From assembly GCA_024305745.1 (NCBI GenBank), contig JAHRBS010000010.1, positions 1,433,501-1,497,500 of the forward strand: 64,000 nt of DNA. Direction: 5' to 3'. The translations under genes were made by a program, and so were the position numbers. Of this stretch, positions 31,821 through 44,277 are shown piece by piece. The notes beneath the pieces are model-generated. The model had not been told where the DNA came from. It worked only from the letters and a program-made list of their open reading frames with translations, and made no database searches. Within the stretch, counting starts at the first letter, position 1. Each line of letters starts with the position of its first letter. Origin of the DNA: Polyporus tsugae (taxonomy: Eukaryota; Basidiomycota; Agaricomycetes; Polyporales; Polyporaceae).

Positions 31821-32204
31821 GCTCTTCAGGCGGGTAAGCAGGCATTGGCCGGTCCATAGTGTCTATTGTCGCAATACACCAGCGTCATTAGTCAACAAAG
31901 AATGCTTCTATTGCATCAGGACCCGGTGTCCCTGCGAACCTGGAATCTCTAGAATCCCTAAAACACCTTCAACATGACTCCATCAAGAGTCTGCGACGAC
32001 GTGGAGGAGTGCATCCTTGAGGCTGGACCGTCGACGTGTCGCGACTCACGCGTATGGTAACACGTGATCGCGCCCAGAGCCGCGCGTGCCAGCGGGTCGC
32101 GGCGCAGTGGTGGTCGAGTCCACCTTGCCATCTCTCTTCCATCTGCCACTTGAAGTTATCAGATTCCGGCTCATTCGAACCGCTGTCGTAACCTGGTCGT
32201 AATC
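31821..32204 (+). promoter_or_regulatory. promoter of MYND gene 2 with ACGCGT and CACGTG
   Basis: ACGCGT at 32048-32053 and CACGTGATCG at 32061-32070 repeat the element pair seen before CDT2, including the ten-base CACGTGATCG, with seven rather than eight bases between the cores. No gene is seen in this stretch. Confidence 0.45.
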
Positions 32205-34412
32205 ATGCCTCGCAGACCTACTCCACGAGACTTGGCAAACATGCATGAGGAACGCACGTCGCGATGGAAGAACCTCATCAAGACCGATCCCCGCCGGGTC
32301 GTACGCGCCCTTAAGGTCATTGGGCTGGACAACGAAACAATAGATGGGGACACGATGTGGGACACACAATATGTTCTCCAACAACTTACGCCCGCTGCTG
32401 CGGATCCGAAGAGTGAGGTATGGAGACGGCTAGTGGATGCGGGGGTGTTCGACGCACTGTGAGTATGTGCCTTGCGCTCTTACGATACCTAGCATGCGGC
32501 TCATCTCACTATTGCGTCAACCTCCTCGTTCTGTGCTCGGGAAGGTGTTTCTGTGTATTGAATGCCCATGGAGCAGCTCTCATCGAAGATGGTAAGAAGG
32601 TGAACCAAGCACAAGTGGATGCCGAAGGGAAACAGGTACGTTCGTCGTTTACTGATATTTCATTGTCAATGTACTGATGTTTCGTATCGGCGTTTCGCAG
32701 CTCCCTTCTGCGTGGGCGTTGTCCTTGCAAGTTATCTGTACTGCGACTGTCTACTGTGACAACACTGCGGCGGCTACGGAGATGAATATGATCGAGGATC
32801 TTACGAAGAACTGGTCGCAAATGATGCAACGAGTAGGTCGCTAGCTTTCGATATGTTTCACTGCTAAAGTGTTAGATAGATATGGTCGCAACCGTTCAAC
32901 AGTCTTGATCCAGCGTCCAGATTCGGTGTCCCCGAACGCATCATGGTCGCACAGACCGCCATGCGACTGACAGTCCTCGACCCTTCTTTCCTCGGGTATG
33001 GTTAACCCCAGGCTTCTTACCATAAATCTAGACTAATGCAATCATACCCAGGGAACTCTTGAAACCCGCAGACCTTACTTTTGCCATTTGCTTCAGGAAT
33101 TGGATGCACTCCACTGCCCGCGAGGACAGCCTCATCAACGCAGGCTTCCTTCTAGGGCTTCTCGACGAGCGGCACGCGCCTCAGTACTGGAAGCCCTACA
33201 CCGACGCGAATCCGCTTCCACCCGTGAAGCAGCTCCTGTCACGTATTCTTCTCGGGGCCAGCAAGGCCACCGGACCAACGCAGCGGAAACGGACTCCTCA
33301 GCAAGCCGCAGAGGCGATAGTCTCCGCTACCGTGGTACACCTGACGAATACAGGAGCCGGCCTTCCGGAATACGAGCTTGAGCTGGGTTTCTTGCGGTCG
33401 CTGTTCATCCCCGCGAAGACGGAGTACCAGGCCCTTGCCCGCGCGATGTTCAAATCTCCGGAATTATGGGCTGCTATCACCGTAGTTCTCCGCCGGGCTG
33501 CCGAGGCCGGGACAAAGGAAGCAGAAGAGGCTTATTTGGACGCGCTCGAGACGTTCTCCCGGTGCCTGTGGACTGTGGGCAAGGAGGGGAACGAGTTCGC
33601 GGACGCGATGGTTGCAGGATGGGTTACGGGTGGGCTGTTTGAGGCTCTCGAGGATACGATTGACTTCTTGGTGAAGATCCGCGGTGCGACAAGTAAGCCC
33701 ACAGAATTAATTCATCTTCTAAAGTTGACGGCTAATGCGGCTCCGCGCAATGTAGGGGTGTTCCTCATCGTCATGTCCGCCATCCTGCAGAGTGCGCCAA
33801 AGCTCAGCGCGAAAACCCAAGGACTCCTCCGCAAGCACCTCCCGCGACATAAGCTCTCAGAGCGGCTGGCTGAAGTTTTTCAGCTCGATGAGAAGAACGA
33901 GGACAAGTACAAGGCGGACTACGCAACCTTCATGGCGAGTATGCAAACCGGAGCCATGCCGGATGTCGACAACCCCATGTGGGGCCAGGCCGCTTGGGAG
34001 ACTCTCGACTCGGTCACGGAACTGGTGCAAGCATCCGGCGAGTCCCCGTGCTCGCGCAGCGGGTGCGAGAAGCAGGTGGCTAGCGGGAATGAAGTAAACT
34101 GTGTCAACTGCGCGGTGCAGTTTTGCTCGAAGCAGTGTTTCAAACGGTACGTGCACACCTCTTTCATGGGAGCTGCGTAGGTCGTTTGACATGGGCCGTT
34201 GTCGCAATAGTGACCAGCAACACAAGGAAAAATGCTCCGACCCGAAGCGGCAACCATTTACCGCCAGGGAAATCGTCGCTCGGAACGACGCCATCAGGGA
34301 AGCGTACTTGAGGAGGAAATTTATCAGGAAGACCCTCATCTTCATCGTGTTTGCTGCCATTCTTTACTATGCGGTCCGTGCTATCTATAGAGCACTCAGT
34401 GGCTCGTCATAA
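32205..34412 (+). CDS. MYND-type zinc-finger protein with C-terminal membrane helix, paralogue 2
   Basis: Full-length member of the pair. The N-terminal helical region holds LIKTDPRRVVRALKVIG and WDTQYVLQQLTPAAADPKSE; the middle has IWSQPFNSLDPASRFGVPER, LLKPADLTFAICFRNWMHS, GFLLGLLDERHAPQYWKPY and AKTEYQALARAMFKSPELWA. The C-terminal MYND finger reads CSRSGCEK, VNCVNCAVQFCSKQCFKR, then HKEKCSD after a short intron (about 34149-34181). A basic helix LRRKFIRK is followed by one hydrophobic helix TLIFIVFAAILYYAVRAIY and the end RALSGSS, suggesting a tail anchor. About seven introns. From memory such MYND proteins without SET are strongly expanded in Agaricomycetes and uncharacterised. Membrane anchoring by the tail is inference. 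Confidence 0.8.
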
Positions 34413-34994
34413 TTCGATCTTCATGATGCATTGTATTTTATGTGAGTCCTTCCTACATTTCTGCCACGGAACAGCTTGGGTTAACAGATTCAAGCATAGC
34501 ACCGTCTATAGTCGTTATCTCTTGCTATTTTACAATGTCAATTCAATTAACTTGTTCCTAAGGAAGGCGAGAAGGGGTGACATGTCCCGGAAGAAACGAT
34601 CTTCGGAAATGGAGGACAAGTTCATGGCGGAATCCGGATACCCGAGCTAGCTAGTTGTACATGGTGTGCAATAGACAGCATCATCATCATCATCATCCCG
34701 AACTTCTTTTCTCGACATTAATCTATGACATCCCTGCTTCGTTGCTCAGGTTATGTGTGACGGAGCCACTTCAAGTTGACCTTGGACGAGCACGAACGCG
34801 TCGCGTGTAGCATGTGACCGCGGGTGAGTCACGAGGAAGACGCGTTCCTTCCGTCAGACTCGACTCGGAGTCATTCTCCTCAATCTCCCCAACAGTCAAC
34901 TCTCTGATCACTGACACTGATCAGCTCGGTTCTCCATTCACCTCACAGTACTACCACCTTTATCTCGTTGCACTCCTCAGTCTACTACGAAAAA
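34413..34994. promoter_or_regulatory. LYS12 promoter with TGAGTCA, and a (CAT)6 repeat
   Basis: No gene is seen. (CAT)6 occupies 34679-34696. TGAGTCA at 34825-34831 is a perfect Gcn4/CpcA-type site, 164 bases before the LYS12 ATG; such sites serve general amino-acid control in fungi. Confidence 0.5.
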
Positions 34995-36589
<1,595 letters not shown>

Positions 36590-37389
36590 GGATCCGAGTG
36601 GATACCACTAAGCTTTTCGTAAAAGCACATGCTGTTGGGGTGAAGAGCACGCCGTCGTTCAGAAGACCTCGAAGCTCAGGCAGAGTACACACGTAGGTAC
36701 TTAATTTACTTATAACATCATTCCATCCGGGCTTCTCCGGAGTCCAGGCCAACCTGTTTGTCACACCCACGGATGCGCCGCGAATGCCGAGTACTTGCCT
36801 TCCGAATGTGGACCTGTGCTCAAGATCCGGGGGCACAGTGTTGTGCCGCTTTGATGGAGAATGGAAATGCCGGAACGTTTGTCAATCCCCCGCCTTGACT
36901 TGAAACTTCAATCCGGAGCGATAGCGTCTTGTATGAACCCAACGCTGGGAGCGTGTAGTGAGTAGATATTTATTTTCGTTCAAAATCAAGCGAAGTGTAT
37001 GGTGGACACCGTGACGAGATGTAGAGCTCAATTGCGACTTCAAAGTTCAAGATCACACTACGTCGGTAGGCGCTTACTACCGCCGGCAGGTGGGGCTACC
37101 CAGGCGACCACTGGCAATGCAGTGACAACATCGACGCAAAAATTTGTCTTGAGTCATCTCTTCCGACGCATGCAACGCTCTTCCCACAGCTCGCGGGCGG
37201 GTCATGTCGAACTGGAAAATTTTCAAGTATCTCCGCACACGTACAGTTGCATAAAACCCTCAACGTGTGCTAGCATGATGGGAGCACTAGTACTCGCCTT
37301 CGTGTCTCATTTCCCTCTGAAACGTCACGGTATTCCCTGGCAGCCCGCCCCCTCGTCTGTTCGGTGCATCATCTGACATATCGTGAAGC
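36590..37389. other. intergenic region, promoter of the MFS transporter
   Basis: Eight hundred bases without a supportable gene on either strand. A TATA-like gcataaaa lies near 37249-37256, 134-141 bases before the MFS start codon. Confidence 0.45.
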
Positions 37390-39301
37390 ATGGATAGCGC
37401 AGTGAGCACCGTCATCCAGCCGCACTTCGCCGAGCTCCCGGAACAGTATGAGCTCTCGAGCACGAGCATCCAACACCCAGAGAGCGGGCTGCACACACCG
37501 GGGAGCGGGCGACTGACACCCATCAACACACCGTTCTCTGCAGCGAGCTCCCAAGCGGCCCTCAGGGCAGCCCTCGACGATGGGCTGAACGTACAGGAGC
37601 TCGCACCCGTGGACCGTGGCGTTCGGGCGTGGCTATTCTGCATGTCGTCTTTCACGCTCGAAATGATGATATGGGGTTTGTGCTTCAGGTGAGCCTGATT
37701 CTCCTGATATACAGGGCTCTTCCGATAGCTGAAGAACTCGGTAATTTCTTGCAGTTATGGCATATTCCAAAGTAAGCACCCGTCAGAGACAATGGTGTTC
37801 GCGGCGTTGGACTCATTCAACGCCATATCTGTGGTTCTACAGATTATTATACGACTCACCCGCCATTCAACACTGCCTCCAGCATTTCGATTGCGGCGGT
37901 AGGCACAATCGCCATTGCCGTCCAGTACACAGAGGTAAGTCACAGTTACCCTGTATCACAATGCCCTTTTTTCTAATGCGGACCAACCCTCAGGCCCTTC
38001 TGATCTCTTGCGCTTTGGGCCGTTATCCGGATTATATGGGGTACGCGATGTGGTTCGGCCTCGTATTGTACTTCTTTTCTATTTTCGGTTCGAGCTTCGC
38101 TACACAGGTAAGCACCCAACAAATAACGCCGATTCCTAAGCCTTCTGCTAAGGCCACGAACCCCTTACAGGTATGGCAGCTCATAATGCTCCAGGGTGTT
38201 TTATTCGGCATCAGTGGGGGATTACTCTATGTTCCTGTCATCAAACTCCTTCCCGAGTGGTTCTCCGAGCGGAGAGGCCTCGCAGGAGGCATCATCTTTG
38301 CAGGAGGAGGAGTTGGTGGTACATGTTTTTGCTTTACTTTATACCATCACAAGATTCTGAAACCAATCTTACATCGCAGGCTTCGTCTTTCCTTTTGCGC
38401 TTACGGCTCTCCTCGACAAGGTTGGCTTGCGATGGACCCTCCGCATCTGGGCTATCGTGACCACCATCTTCTGCGGCATTGCGCTGCTAGGTCTGCGTCC
38501 GCGTCTGCCTGTGCCGAAGTACTCGCACGGGTCGAGACGTCCGCGTTTCATCCCTCCGCAACTGGGCTTCGTCAAGAACCCCCTCTTCTGGAGCGTAGTA
38601 TGTCCCTTCTCCGTTCGCCGTCCCTCAGAACCTCTCGACGCTGACCATGGTCGGGTCCAGTCGGTGACCATCCTCCTTCAAGGATTCTCATATTTCCCCG
38701 TGTCGCTGTACATTGCGAGCTTCGCCACCGCGCTCTCTTCACCCCTCACGGCCACCACCGTGCTCTCCGTCTTCAATTCCTCCGCTGTCGGCGGCCAGAT
38801 CCTGCTCGGCCATCTGAGCGATCGGTTCCCATACCCTTGGGTCATGTTCGCAAGCGCGGTCGGGAGCAGCCTTGTCGCGTTCCTGCTGTGGGGTTTCGCA
38901 AGAGCGTCTATACAGCTGTACTTATTTGCCGTCATCTTCGGGGCATTGGTGCGTGTCTTGGTCCCAGCTTCCGACGAACCTAGCGCTAATCGTTTTATCT
39001 CAAGAGCGGGGGCTTCTCCTCAACCTGGCCCAACGCTGCCTTCGACTGCGCAGGGGGAAAGCCCGAGTACACAGGCATCGCCCTCGCCAGCACTGCGATC
39101 TTCAAGGGCATATCTGCAGTTGTCGGACCCATCCTCTCCGGCGTTCTCCTTGAGGCTGGTAAGGGCTCGTCAATCGGTGGGGTGTTTGGCCGCGAAGGGT
39201 ATGGATTCGTGGAGATATTTGTGGGGTCGTGTGCGCTCGCGACCGGTGTGGGGAGCCTGTTGATTGCTTTCACAAGGCAGAGAGCTGGCATCTACTCGTG
39301 A
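37390..39301 (+). CDS. MFS transporter, monocarboxylate-porter-like (MCT/MCH family)
   Basis: Polytopic membrane protein. A ~75-residue polar N-terminus leads into helix 1, DRGVRAWLFCMSSFTLEMM-IWG, with YGIFQ after the first intron; then SSISIAAVGTIAIAVQYTE, MGYAMWFGLVLYFFSIFGSS, WQLIMLQGVLFGISGGLLYV and LLPEWFSERRGLAGGIIFAG-GGVGG, the loop and helix typical of fungal monocarboxylate-porter homologues. The second half has FVFPFALTALLDKVGLRWTL, LLQGFSYFPVSLYIASFA, SAVGGQILLGHLSDRFPYPW and GISAVVGPILSGVLLEAGKG. Twelve helices can be accounted for. Six or seven introns. Relatives include riboflavin (Mch5) and unknown-substrate porters; the substrate here cannot be told. Confidence 0.87.
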
Positions 39302-39623
39302 GAAGGGGTAGAAGTTCGCAGAGGCGGTTTAGAAATTGCATTGGGACGCTTCGCATAGTCTGGACTCGACACTGCTTAGAGTACATTACCACTGCTGTAG
39401 TAGATAGAATATTCATAGACTAGACATGATCGATGACCACATCTAGGTCAGCAGCGCTGAAGGAGAGACGGTGTAAAGTATTCCGGGAGGTTGGAGCACA
39501 CGACCAGCATCCCAAAAGGAGTTGTTGAGCGCAAACAATAAGTTGATACATGGACGGCATGTCACATAAGGAAGGACATGGCAGGAATACATTCTACTAC
39601 AGGCAAGCGGTCGGCTCGGCCTT
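39302..39623. other. convergent intergenic region
   Basis: 3' flanks of the transporter and of the next minus-strand gene. Nothing recognisable. Confidence 0.4.
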
Positions 39624-41402
39624 CAGTGACGGAATCTCTTCCCGTATCGTTCGTCATGAGGCTCTTCCTTCACTCGCTTAAGGGAAGGAATAGCTAAGAC
39701 ATGTCAGTTGGATAGGACTTGACGACAACTTATGCGCTCTTACCTTGGTCTGCTGGGTCAGCATCCGCAGTTCGACGTCTCCCGTCCTCGGGCTCACTTT
39801 TGACCTTTGGATCCTCCGGCGGAGCAGAGTACGTAGAAGAACGCCTAACATCGGGGTCTGGCTTAACCAGAACGTCCGCCGTCGGCGTTCTCGCCAGTTG
39901 GTCGTCTGCTAAGAGAGGTAAGATAAGTGGAAAATAGGTTGCACACACAGGGAAACGAACCTGACGTGCTAGGTGGGCGACGCAGCCCTTGTATCACCGC
40001 AACGAAAGCGTTCGAAGGCTGGTAGGGAGTCTGCTCTGTTTCGCCCTTCACTCTCGCTGTAATGACCATTCAGTGAGGTGAGCCGGGACGTTGCGAGCAA
40101 ACAACTGGGTACTCACGCTCCGATGCTGGCGCCGGTTGTTCGTGCCCGTCGGCGCCGCGCACAGTGTGAAATGCTGCAACAAATGCATCTGAAGGACCGG
40201 TAGGAGGTTCTTCCTCTGGCTTCACGCGGCCTGGCCCCGGCGGCTCGCTTGACGGCGTTGTGGACTGCCCATCATGACTCGCACGGGATTGCTGCAATTG
40301 CTCGATAGTGGACCTGAACGATTTAGATGGACCGTAGAGCTCGGGCTCGGACTTGACCGCCTCCGCCTTGACGCGAGCACCGTCCTCGCGCTTGATGTGC
40401 GGTTTCACGTCTGCTTCTTCATGTGTCAAAGTTCGAAGAGCATTCCCCTCTGAAGCAAGCCAAAGTAGGAGATATGAGTGCATGTTTCGACAACAGATGA
40501 TAGGTACTGCCACCTTCGGTATACGGATCTATTTTGCCTGACTGACTCGGTCCGGCAGATTGCCGGTCCTCGTGCTCTCTTTCTTCCCTCCTGGCCTCTG
40601 CGTTGCTGACAGTGCTTAAGGTCAGCTGCGACGGGTGCTGGTATGGGGTGAAGCCGCTCTGGAATCAGCGATCAGCATCAACATCCCCGACCCCACCCCA
40701 AAACCTAACGATAGTAGAAACGCACCGTATCGGGTATAGGCGTGGGCTGACGCGTAGGCGGCAGAGGCAGCGAGATGTTGGCACAGCTCTTGCCCCTCGG
40801 TGAAGCCCAGCTCACATGCGGATACGGGAACTTCACCGGGAACCTGAACCGTTCCGGCGGGTCCCCGCTTGCGGTCGGGTAGTGCGCAAGCCAGTTGTCT
40901 ACGACAGAGATGTGAGTGAGGGTCGCGCATGCGCGTATACACAGGTCACAACGATGGCGACCTACGATTGCCAGGCTCGCCCTTCATGCGGTAGTCGTAC
41001 GCGAAGACATGCGAGATGCGGTCCCTGTCCCGAGGATCCCCACGGGAGAACACTTTGATCCATGGATGCGCGCCGAGTATGGGTACGATGTCCGCTTCCT
41101 CCGGGAGCTGTACGATGACCTCGTTGCGCTACTTGGCGGGCGCATATATCGAAGGGAGATTCATTATGGATCAACGTCAGGGCGCAGAAGAGTCAAAAAC
41201 GACGTACCGTGTTTACAGAGAACACACACTCGGGCTCATGCTCCTTGTTGAGCATGAAACGCACCCACGCACACAGGAAGTTCCAGTATATGTCGTCGCG
41301 GTCCTTGCCTACCTTGTCCCCGGGCCATGGGTCGTCGATCACGATGTACTTGCACCCTGGGTCGTCTTCATACGGCGGGGCCCTCTTAAGCCTGGGCGGC
41401 AT
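39624..41402 (-). CDS. unrecognised protein with eight sumoylation-like motifs
   Basis: I do not recognise the family. The conserved-looking N-terminal part starts MPPRLKRAPPYEDDPGCKYI and contains YWNFLCAWVRFMLNKEHEPE, RNEVIVQLPEEADIVPILGA, HPWIKVFSRGDPRDRDRIS, HVFAYDYRMKGEPGN and NWLAHYPTASGDPPERFRF, joined over introns with good GT-AG ends. The C-terminal half is disordered and holds repeated hydrophobic-Lys-x-Glu/Asp motifs: IKRE, VKAE, VKSE, VKPE, VKGE, VKPD, VKSE and VKEE. A short internal repeat is visible (PSDAFVAAFHTVRG and PSNAFVAVIQGLRR). The last exon ends VKEEPHDERYGKRFRH. The layout suggests a nuclear, SUMO-regulated protein, by inference only. Exon joins at the 3' end are less sure than at the 5' end. 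Confidence 0.62.
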
Positions 41403-42010
41403 CGAGAAGGTGGTGGATCGTGACCTAGCCTGTATGCGGCAAGTAAAGGCAATGGTGCTGGGTTGTGCTCTGCAGTGGTGCGGCAAGGAGGCCCGTTGCA
41501 GGATCAACAACTCCGACAGCTTCTCTTCCAGGGCCAGACCTTCCTCTAACAGCAGGGACGAAGCTTCCTCCGGATTTCAGAGCCAGCGCGCGCAAGTGAA
41601 GGGAGTTCCCAGAAAGACCAGATACCATTGCGGCTCAGGTCGTCGCTGGCAGCATCGAAGGAGCGCGTGGGATGAGCACGATGGCTTCAATCCTATGCAA
41701 GCGCTAGCGCTGGCATGCTTGGTTCCTACGAAGGACAGATGAAAACATGAGTGTATGCGTGCAATGCGGTAACATATTACAATCTGTACATGCAACTGAC
41801 TGATATACACAACGAGAGTCATTAATGTACGTAGAAAGCTCTCTAATAGTAAGCGTAAATAGCACTGAATTACGCAGCGCGAAGGAGTCGGAAATGAATG
41901 TCGAGAATGTCCTGCTAGTCACGTCCAAAAGTAGCATAGCAAATCCAGCCGGTGAGTATGTGTATGTCGACGTGGGTATGTGTGGAAGTTCGAGTCCTCT
42001 ATGCCAGCCT
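41403..42010. other. intergenic region between two minus-strand genes
   Basis: Promoter of the sumoylation-motif gene and 3' flank of the hydrolase gene. No gene is seen. The stretch 41750-41960 is relatively AT-rich. Confidence 0.4.
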
Positions 42011-43598
42011 CTATGCAGAGTAAGACGTGCGGCTAGGGTCCGCGGCGCGGTCGAGCTCCTTCACAAGCAGATCATTCATCGCCTTCGGGTTGTCTAGGTA
42101 GACTGAGGATGTGGACGGCGATGATGAGTCGCTCGTCACAAAAGCACGCCGGGTGTTGAATTGGCTCACCGTGATGACCTGCGTGAGGAATCATATACAT
42201 CCGACCGAAGCCATTTCCGGCTTGACGTAACCTTTCAACGGACTCCTTTCCGCCCTCTGGGTCCATCCAGTCATGGTCACCGTCTGGCACATTGCGTAAG
42301 AACCTGGTGATAGCGACAATGAATGTGGATACGCACAAACAAAGGTTACTGGGATCTTCAGTGGGGCGACACGGTCAACAAGTGGACGTCGGGCATGTGC
42401 GCCAGGAGCAAGTAGATGCGCTGCAGAATGACTTTGATTAGTCGAGCTCCGCAGAAGAACCGCATATACGCACAAATACAGTACTCGCCCGAACCCTTGG
42501 CAAGCGTGATATTCATGATGTAGTCGTGCATCGCTCGGGTATCTTCGTCACCCAAACCGATGAAGCGTCGTGAAGAGTACTTTCCGATGAGCATAGGCCC
42601 CCAGAAGACGGTCGAGCGAACGACCTGGAATGGACTCCAGCCTTGCTCCCATAGATACGTGAGGAGCTTGCGGGTGCGGCTCTCGCGACGCTGTGCCTCC
42701 TCCTGGCTCGACCTGAGGCTCTCTACCTCCCCTGCATTCGCTAGCTCCGCGTGATCCGCGCTTGTTGCGCCAGTCGTTTGTGCGTCCGTGAGCTCGCGCG
42801 AGGGCACGGTACTGTTAGGGTCGCGCGGCACGCCCGCCGGCGATAGTAGGATAAGCTTGTTGACCCGCGTGGGATAGCGAAGAGCGTATACGACAGAAAG
42901 GTAGCCACCCAGAGAATGGCCAATGAGCGTCATTGTCTCGAGACCCATCTTCTGCCGCCACTGTTCGAGGGAGTCGACGAAGAAGGTTTCAGCCTCGCGC
43001 ACACGGCTGTCAATGTCTTCTCGCTTCGCTTTAACTTGGAAGGGCACTCGTGCGGACCGGCCCATACCCAGCCAGTCGACGGCGTAGACTGAGGTACCAC
43101 GCTTTCCTGCCCAACGTCCTAGTGCGGGGAAGTTGTTGAAGAAGAAACCCAGCCCTGCACCGTAGCCATGGAGAACCACTGCAGGTGGTGGAGCGTTGGG
43201 ATTGGGTTGGGCGGGGGTTATTGCGAACGTATTGAGATATTGCTTGGGGTCATCAAGCTCGACCTTCGAGCTTTGGGCAACGACCTCATGGGCAAAATCT
43301 GGTGTTGGTGGCGGGGAGCCAGCCGGGCGGAAGTAGGGGAGTTTCCTATGAACCACCACGTTCGTCGATAGCGCGTGCGAGTAGCGAGGCAGAGACATTC
43401 ACCTTAGTAAGCGTTCCTCGCTCGCAGCGCCTTCCTTGTCTCCTGCAGCCCACCTGTCCCGGAACCGTCTGAGAAATTACATACTTGCTGAAAGGGATGA
43501 CCAAAAACTCACCAGCTCTTGACGCTAGCGAGGAAGGATGAGGGTATCTCTCTAGCCGGGGGTAGGGGGATGAATGGCGCGGGGCTTGCACTCGTCAT
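42011..43598 (-). CDS. alpha/beta hydrolase, Cld1/Ict1/ABHD4-5 family
   Basis: Lipid-acting hydrolase or acyltransferase. The start exon is MTSASPAPFIPLPPAREIPS-SFLASVKSW, then a small exon SEERLLR, then KLPYFRPAGSPPPTPDFAHE. The frame opening MSLPRYSHALS upstream of KLPYF is intron sequence read through. Core motifs: VVLHGYGAGLGFFFNNF (oxyanion region), VYAVDWLGMGRSARVPF, the nucleophile elbow LIGHSLGGYLSVVYALRYP (Ser), LILLSPAGVPRDP, the acid loop YGDHDWMDPEGG and the catalytic His in GHHVYLDNPKAMN. HHVYLD is also the HX4D motif linked to lysophosphatidic-acid acyltransferase activity in CGI-58/Ict1 relatives; an intron splits it after HH. Yeast homologues are the cardiolipin deacylase Cld1 and Ict1/Ecm18. 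Mitochondrial action is possible but not shown. Confidence 0.88.
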
Positions 43599-44277
43599 AT
43601 GCGTTAATTGTGCCGATCTAAAGTGTGTAAGCAGCGGTCGCAGGGTCGAGGCAGACAGGATGGACAAGAATGGGGAGCGAGAGGGGGAAGGAGGAAGAGA
43701 GAATACAAGGGAGTATGTGAGGCGATGGCGGAGGTGGAGAGGGAGAGCTTTATGGAGCCGCTGCCGCTTCATGCCGATCGCGATGGATAAGCGCGCGACG
43801 TGCCGTGAAGCCAACGCAAGACCCCCGGCCGGCATTTGTCCGGTCGCCAAACGATTGCGGCGAGGGAGGCGTCATACTCTTATGAGTCCGGCGCGCTGAA
43901 CCCATAAGATTGACAAGGTTATAGTGGCAATGCATCCTAGGAAGATACATCGTCCACATACAGATTCAACGACACGGTTCTATATGCTCCATTAGTCCAA
44001 GCAATACAGTACTTGAGAACAGATAACTCCCTCCCGCGCCCTGCAATCATTGCCATGGACTCTACGCGATAGAGGAATGGCGAAAGGAAAGAGGATGCGA
44101 TGTGTTACACATCAAGTGCAGCGCATGCGGGGAACGCAGTAGGTCGTCCTTCTCGCGAAACGCGTTCAAGCCGACGTGGGCAAGGGCGGGACGAACACTA
44201 CAGACACCGGAGATTTCAGCTCGCAGCTCGCAGCGCAGACCAAGGCTCATGGTAGACGATGAACTGACCTTGCCAGG
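43599..44277. other. intergenic region upstream of the hydrolase
   Basis: Promoter of the hydrolase and 3' flank of uS11m. A purine-rich tract (about 43660-43745) precedes the hydrolase start on the minus strand. No gene is supported. Confidence 0.4.

Noticed and set aside
34351..34650. 99-codon frame downstream of MYND gene 2
   Set aside because: No codon bias or motif; it overlaps the end of the gene and the AT-richer 3' flank.
41980..42000. tRNA T-arm-like string gttcgagtcc
   Set aside because: The flanking bases do not pair into a T-stem and no acceptor or anticodon arm can be built.
43346..43398. Start of the hydrolase at MSLPRYSHALSTNVVVHRK
   Set aside because: A GT-AG intron covers this stretch and joins the upstream exon SEERLLR to KLPYFRP, the normal family sequence.
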